Origin: Ignavibacteriaceae bacterium
GTDB taxonomy: Bacteria > Bacteroidota > Ignavibacteria > Ignavibacteriales > Ignavibacteriaceae
Direction of reading: 5' to 3'
Assembly (NCBI GenBank): GCA_025455085.1
Contig: JALONF010000102.1
Coordinates: 1 to 6,987 of the forward strand
Length of the DNA stretch: 6,987 nucleotides
The notes under the pieces: generated by a model
What the model was told of the DNA's origin: nothing
The model's database searches: none
Seen by the model: the letters and a program-made list of their open reading frames with translations, nothing else
Made by a program: the position numbers and the translations under genes
Shown here: in pieces, positions 4,628 to 6,987 of the stretch
Layout of the letters: each line of letters begins with the position of its first letter
Position numbering within the stretch: position 1 is the stretch's first letter

Positions 4628-6987
4628 ATGAAAGAATTCGATCACCCCGATAAATTTGTTAGCAGGCATATCGGTCCAACTCAAGATGAACTAAACGAAA
4701 TGGCAAAAGCCTGTGGTGCCAATTCAATGGATGAATTAATTAATCAAACAGTACCTTCAAATATCAGATTAAAAGAACCTTTAGCATTAACTCCTCCTGT
4801 TAATGAGCATATTTTTCTGGAAGACTTAAAAAATATCGCCGTAAAGAATAAAGTTTATAAATCTTATATCGGAATGGGATATTATCCTTCAATCCTTCCA
4901 ACAGTAATTCAGAGAAATGTTCTTGAAAATCCTGGTTGGTACACACAATACACACCTTATCAAGCGGAAATTGCACAGGGCAGACTTGAAGCTTTATTAA
5001 ACTTTCAAACTGTGATTTCTGATTTGACCGCAATGGAAATTGCAAACGCTTCATTGCTTGATGAAGGAACAGCCGCGGCTGAAGCAATGAGTATGTTTTA
5101 TTCTCTTCGTCCAAAAGAGAAAAAGAGTGCAAATGTATTCTTTGTATCCGAAGAAGTATTTCCGCAGACACTAGATGTATTGAAGACAAGATCAAATCCG
5201 CTTGGTATTGAGATAAGAGTTGGACGAGCAAGAGATGCTCAGCTTACTGATGATATTTTTGGATTATTAATTCAGTATCCGGCAGGTTTTGGAGAAGTAA
5301 GAGATTACACAGCATTATTTCAGCAGGCGAGTGAGAAGAAAATTTTCAAAGTTGTTGCTGCTGATTTGTTAAGTTTAACATTGCTAAAACCACCGGGAGA
5401 ATTTGGTGCTGACTGCGTAGTAGGTAGTTCACAACGTTTTGGAATTCCGATGGGACTTGGCGGTCCGCACGCTGCTTACTTTGCAACGAAGGAAGAATAC
5501 AAGCGTAGTCTTCCCGGAAGAATTATTGGAGTTTCTGTTGATGCTGATGGCAACAGAGCATTGAGAATGGCTTTACAGACGAGAGAACAGCACATTAAAC
5601 GTGAAAGAGCAACAAGCAATATTTGTACTGCACAGGTGCTTCTTGCTGTAATGGCTGGAATGTATGCAGTTTATCACGGTGCAGAAGGATTGAAAGCAAT
5701 TGCGTTACGGATAAACAAATTTGCCAGAATACTCGATCTTGCATTAGCTCATTTAGGCTTTAAGCAAATAAACAAACATTATTTCGATACCCTGCTGATT
5801 GAAACTGATAAAGCGACTCTTGAAAAAATCAGAGCTGAAGCGTTGAAGAGACAGGTAAACTTCAGATACATAGATGATACTCATGTCGGAATTTCGTTCG
5901 GTGAGACTGTTGAAGAAAGAGATATCCGAAAATTATTTGAGATATTCGCAGCAGTTGCTGGAAAATCATTTGATGATAAATTGTTGAGAGAACTCTCTGC
6001 TAAAACTGATAAGAATTCTGATGTACTACTGCCAAGAACAACAGAATATCTTACTCATCCGGTTTTCAAAATGTACAGAACTGAAACTGAGTTGCTACGA
6101 TATATGAAACGATTGGAAAACAAGGATTTATCCCTAGCTCATTCAATGATACCTCTCGGCTCCTGCACAATGAAGCTTAATGCTACCACAGAAATGATAG
6201 CGTTGACCTGGGATGAGTTTGCACATATTCATCCATTCGTACCAAAAGATCAGGCTGAAGGTTATCTCGAAATATTTAGTGAATTAGAAAAAGATCTTGC
6301 CGAAATAACAGGTTTCGAAGCAGTTTCACTTCAGCCAAATTCAGGCGCACAAGGTGAATACACTGGTTTGATGGTGATCAGAGCGTATCAGAAGGATAAA
6401 GGACAATCCAACAGGAATGTTGTGCTTATTCCATCATCTGCTCACGGAACAAATCCTGCGAGTGCAGTTATGGCAGGAATGAAGGTAATCGTTGTTAAAT
6501 GCGACATTCGCGGAAACATTGATGTCGCCGATTTAAAGGCCAGAGCAGAAGAGCACAAACAAAATCTTTCTGCTCTTATGATTACTTACCCTTCCACTCA
6601 CGGTGTATTTGAGGAAAGTGTAACTGAGATTTGTAAAATAATTCACGACTGCGGTGGTCAGGTTTATATGGATGGCGCAAACCTGAATGCACAGCTTGGA
6701 CTTACTAACCCGGGAATAATAGGTGCGGATGTTTGTCATCTTAATCTTCATAAAACATTCTGCATTCCTCACGGAGGCGGCGGACCGGGTGCCGGACCAA
6801 TTGCAGTTGCAAAACATCTTGTTCCGTTTTTACCCGGGCATCCGGTTGTAAACATAAATCGTGAAAAAGCTATTACAGCAGTTTCAGCGGCTCCCTGGGG
6901 AAGTGCTCTTATTACTCTCATTTCTTATGCTTACATCAAAATGATGGGAGGAGAAGGTTTAACTTTAGCTTCCAAAGCCGCAATACT
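4628..6987 (+). CDS. gcvP: Glycine dehydrogenase (decarboxylating), glycine cleavage P-protein (3' end cut off)
   Basis: PLP-dependent P-protein of the glycine cleavage system. It decarboxylates glycine and passes the aminomethyl group to the lipoyl arm of H-protein (GcvH), feeding the T-protein and tetrahydrofolate. The frame is open from ATG 4628 to the window end: 786 complete codons of an expected roughly 950-960, so about 170 C-terminal residues are missing. The N-terminus has the family's FVSRHIGP motif. The N-terminal half (to about residue 470) includes YIGMGYYPSILP, NPGWYTQYTPYQAEIAQGRL and LGGPHAAYFA. The C-terminal half starts around HPVFKMYRTETELLRYM and has GSCTMKLN (511-518), SSAHGTNPASA (603 onwards), MDGANLNAQ (681 onwards) and the PLP-binding lysine Lys709 in LNLHKTFCIPHGGGGPG (E. 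coli Lys706). Both halves are in one chain, so this is the long fused form, not the split gcvPA/gcvPB form. It follows rnc after 122 bases and probably has its own promoter. gcvT and gcvH are not in view. Confidence 0.96.
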   Translation, partial: MKEFDHPDKFVSRHIGPTQDELNEMAKACGANSMDELINQTVPSNIRLKEPLALTPPVNEHIFLEDLKNIAVKNKVYKSYIGMGYYPSILPTVIQRNVLENPGWYTQYTPYQAEIAQGRLEALLNFQTVISDLTAMEIANASLLDEGTAAAEAMSMFYSLRPKEKKSANVFFVSEEVFPQTLDVLKTRSNPLGIEIRVGRARDAQLTDDIFGLLIQYPAGFGEVRDYTALFQQASEKKIFKVVAADLLSLTLLKPPGEFGADCVVGSSQRFGIPMGLGGPHAAYFATKEEYKRSLPGRIIGVSVDADGNRALRMALQTREQHIKRERATSNICTAQVLLAVMAGMYAVYHGAEGLKAIALRINKFARILDLALAHLGFKQINKHYFDTLLIETDKATLEKIRAEALKRQVNFRYIDDTHVGISFGETVEERDIRKLFEIFAAVAGKSFDDKLLRELSAKTDKNSDVLLPRTTEYLTHPVFKMYRTETELLRYMKRLENKDLSLAHSMIPLGSCTMKLNATTEMIALTWDEFAHIHPFVPKDQAEGYLEIFSELEKDLAEITGFEAVSLQPNSGAQGEYTGLMVIRAYQKDKGQSNRNVVLIPSSAHGTNPASAVMAGMKVIVVKCDIRGNIDVADLKARAEEHKQNLSALMITYPSTHGVFEESVTEICKIIHDCGGQVYMDGANLNAQLGLTNPGIIGADVCHLNLHKTFCIPHGGGGPGAGPIAVAKHLVPFLPGHPVVNINREKAITAVSAAPWGSALITLISYAYIKMMGGEGLTLASKAAI

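Noticed and set aside
4651..4658. TAAATTTG as a promoter element inside gcvP
   Set aside because: It lies just downstream of the gcvP start codon in conserved coding sequence. A transcript from it would lack the start.
4800..5231. Minus-strand open frame of 143 codons
   Set aside because: It lies wholly inside gcvP, whose + strand frame carries clear family motifs. The antisense translation shows no recognisable domain.
6533..6817. Minus-strand open frame of 94 codons
   Set aside because: It lies opposite the most conserved part of gcvP, including the PLP lysine region. It is a shadow of that coding sequence.

Overview
This is an AT-rich stretch of bacterial chromosome with all genes on the + strand. 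It carries most of a type II fatty-acid synthesis (fab) cluster, then RNase III, then the start of the glycine cleavage P-protein gene. The order is fabD (5' end missing) - a cysteine-rich DUF3109/YkgJ-like gene - fabG - acpP - fabF - rnc - gcvP (3' end missing). The fab-acpP-fabF-rnc order is common in bacteria. The base composition, the DUF3109-type gene and two intergenic TAnnTTTG boxes (the -7 element of Bacteroidota sigma factors) suggest the Bacteroidota/Chlorobiota/Ignavibacteriota group, possibly Ignavibacteria. That placement is an inference and has not been tested with a phylogeny.

Positions 1-2061 form a tightly packed unit. fabD ends in TAATG, sharing one base with the start of the cysteine-rich gene, and that gene overlaps the start of fabG by 14 bases. 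These three are probably co-transcribed and translationally coupled. A 115-base gap (2062-2176) follows, with a candidate promoter and a perfect 7-bp inverted repeat, and then acpP with a strong ribosome binding site. A 74-base gap leads to fabF. rnc starts only two bases after the fabF stop, at a TTG codon. A second gap of 122 bases (4506-4627) carries another candidate -7 box and leads to gcvP, which stays open to the window end.

Functionally, FabD loads malonyl groups onto the acyl carrier protein (AcpP), FabF condenses malonyl-ACP with the growing acyl-ACP, and FabG reduces the resulting 3-ketoacyl-ACP. RNase III is a usual passenger of this operon. GcvP belongs to glycine catabolism/one-carbon metabolism and probably begins a separate transcription unit. 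All recognisable catalytic residues are present, and no gene is frameshifted.

The region is essentially ordinary housekeeping sequence, and I see no sign of a novel defence, mobile or RNA system. The points most worth a second look are the uncharacterised cysteine-cluster gene coupled into the fab operon, a cysteine-bearing insertion in FabG, and the paired promoter-like boxes upstream of acpP and gcvP.
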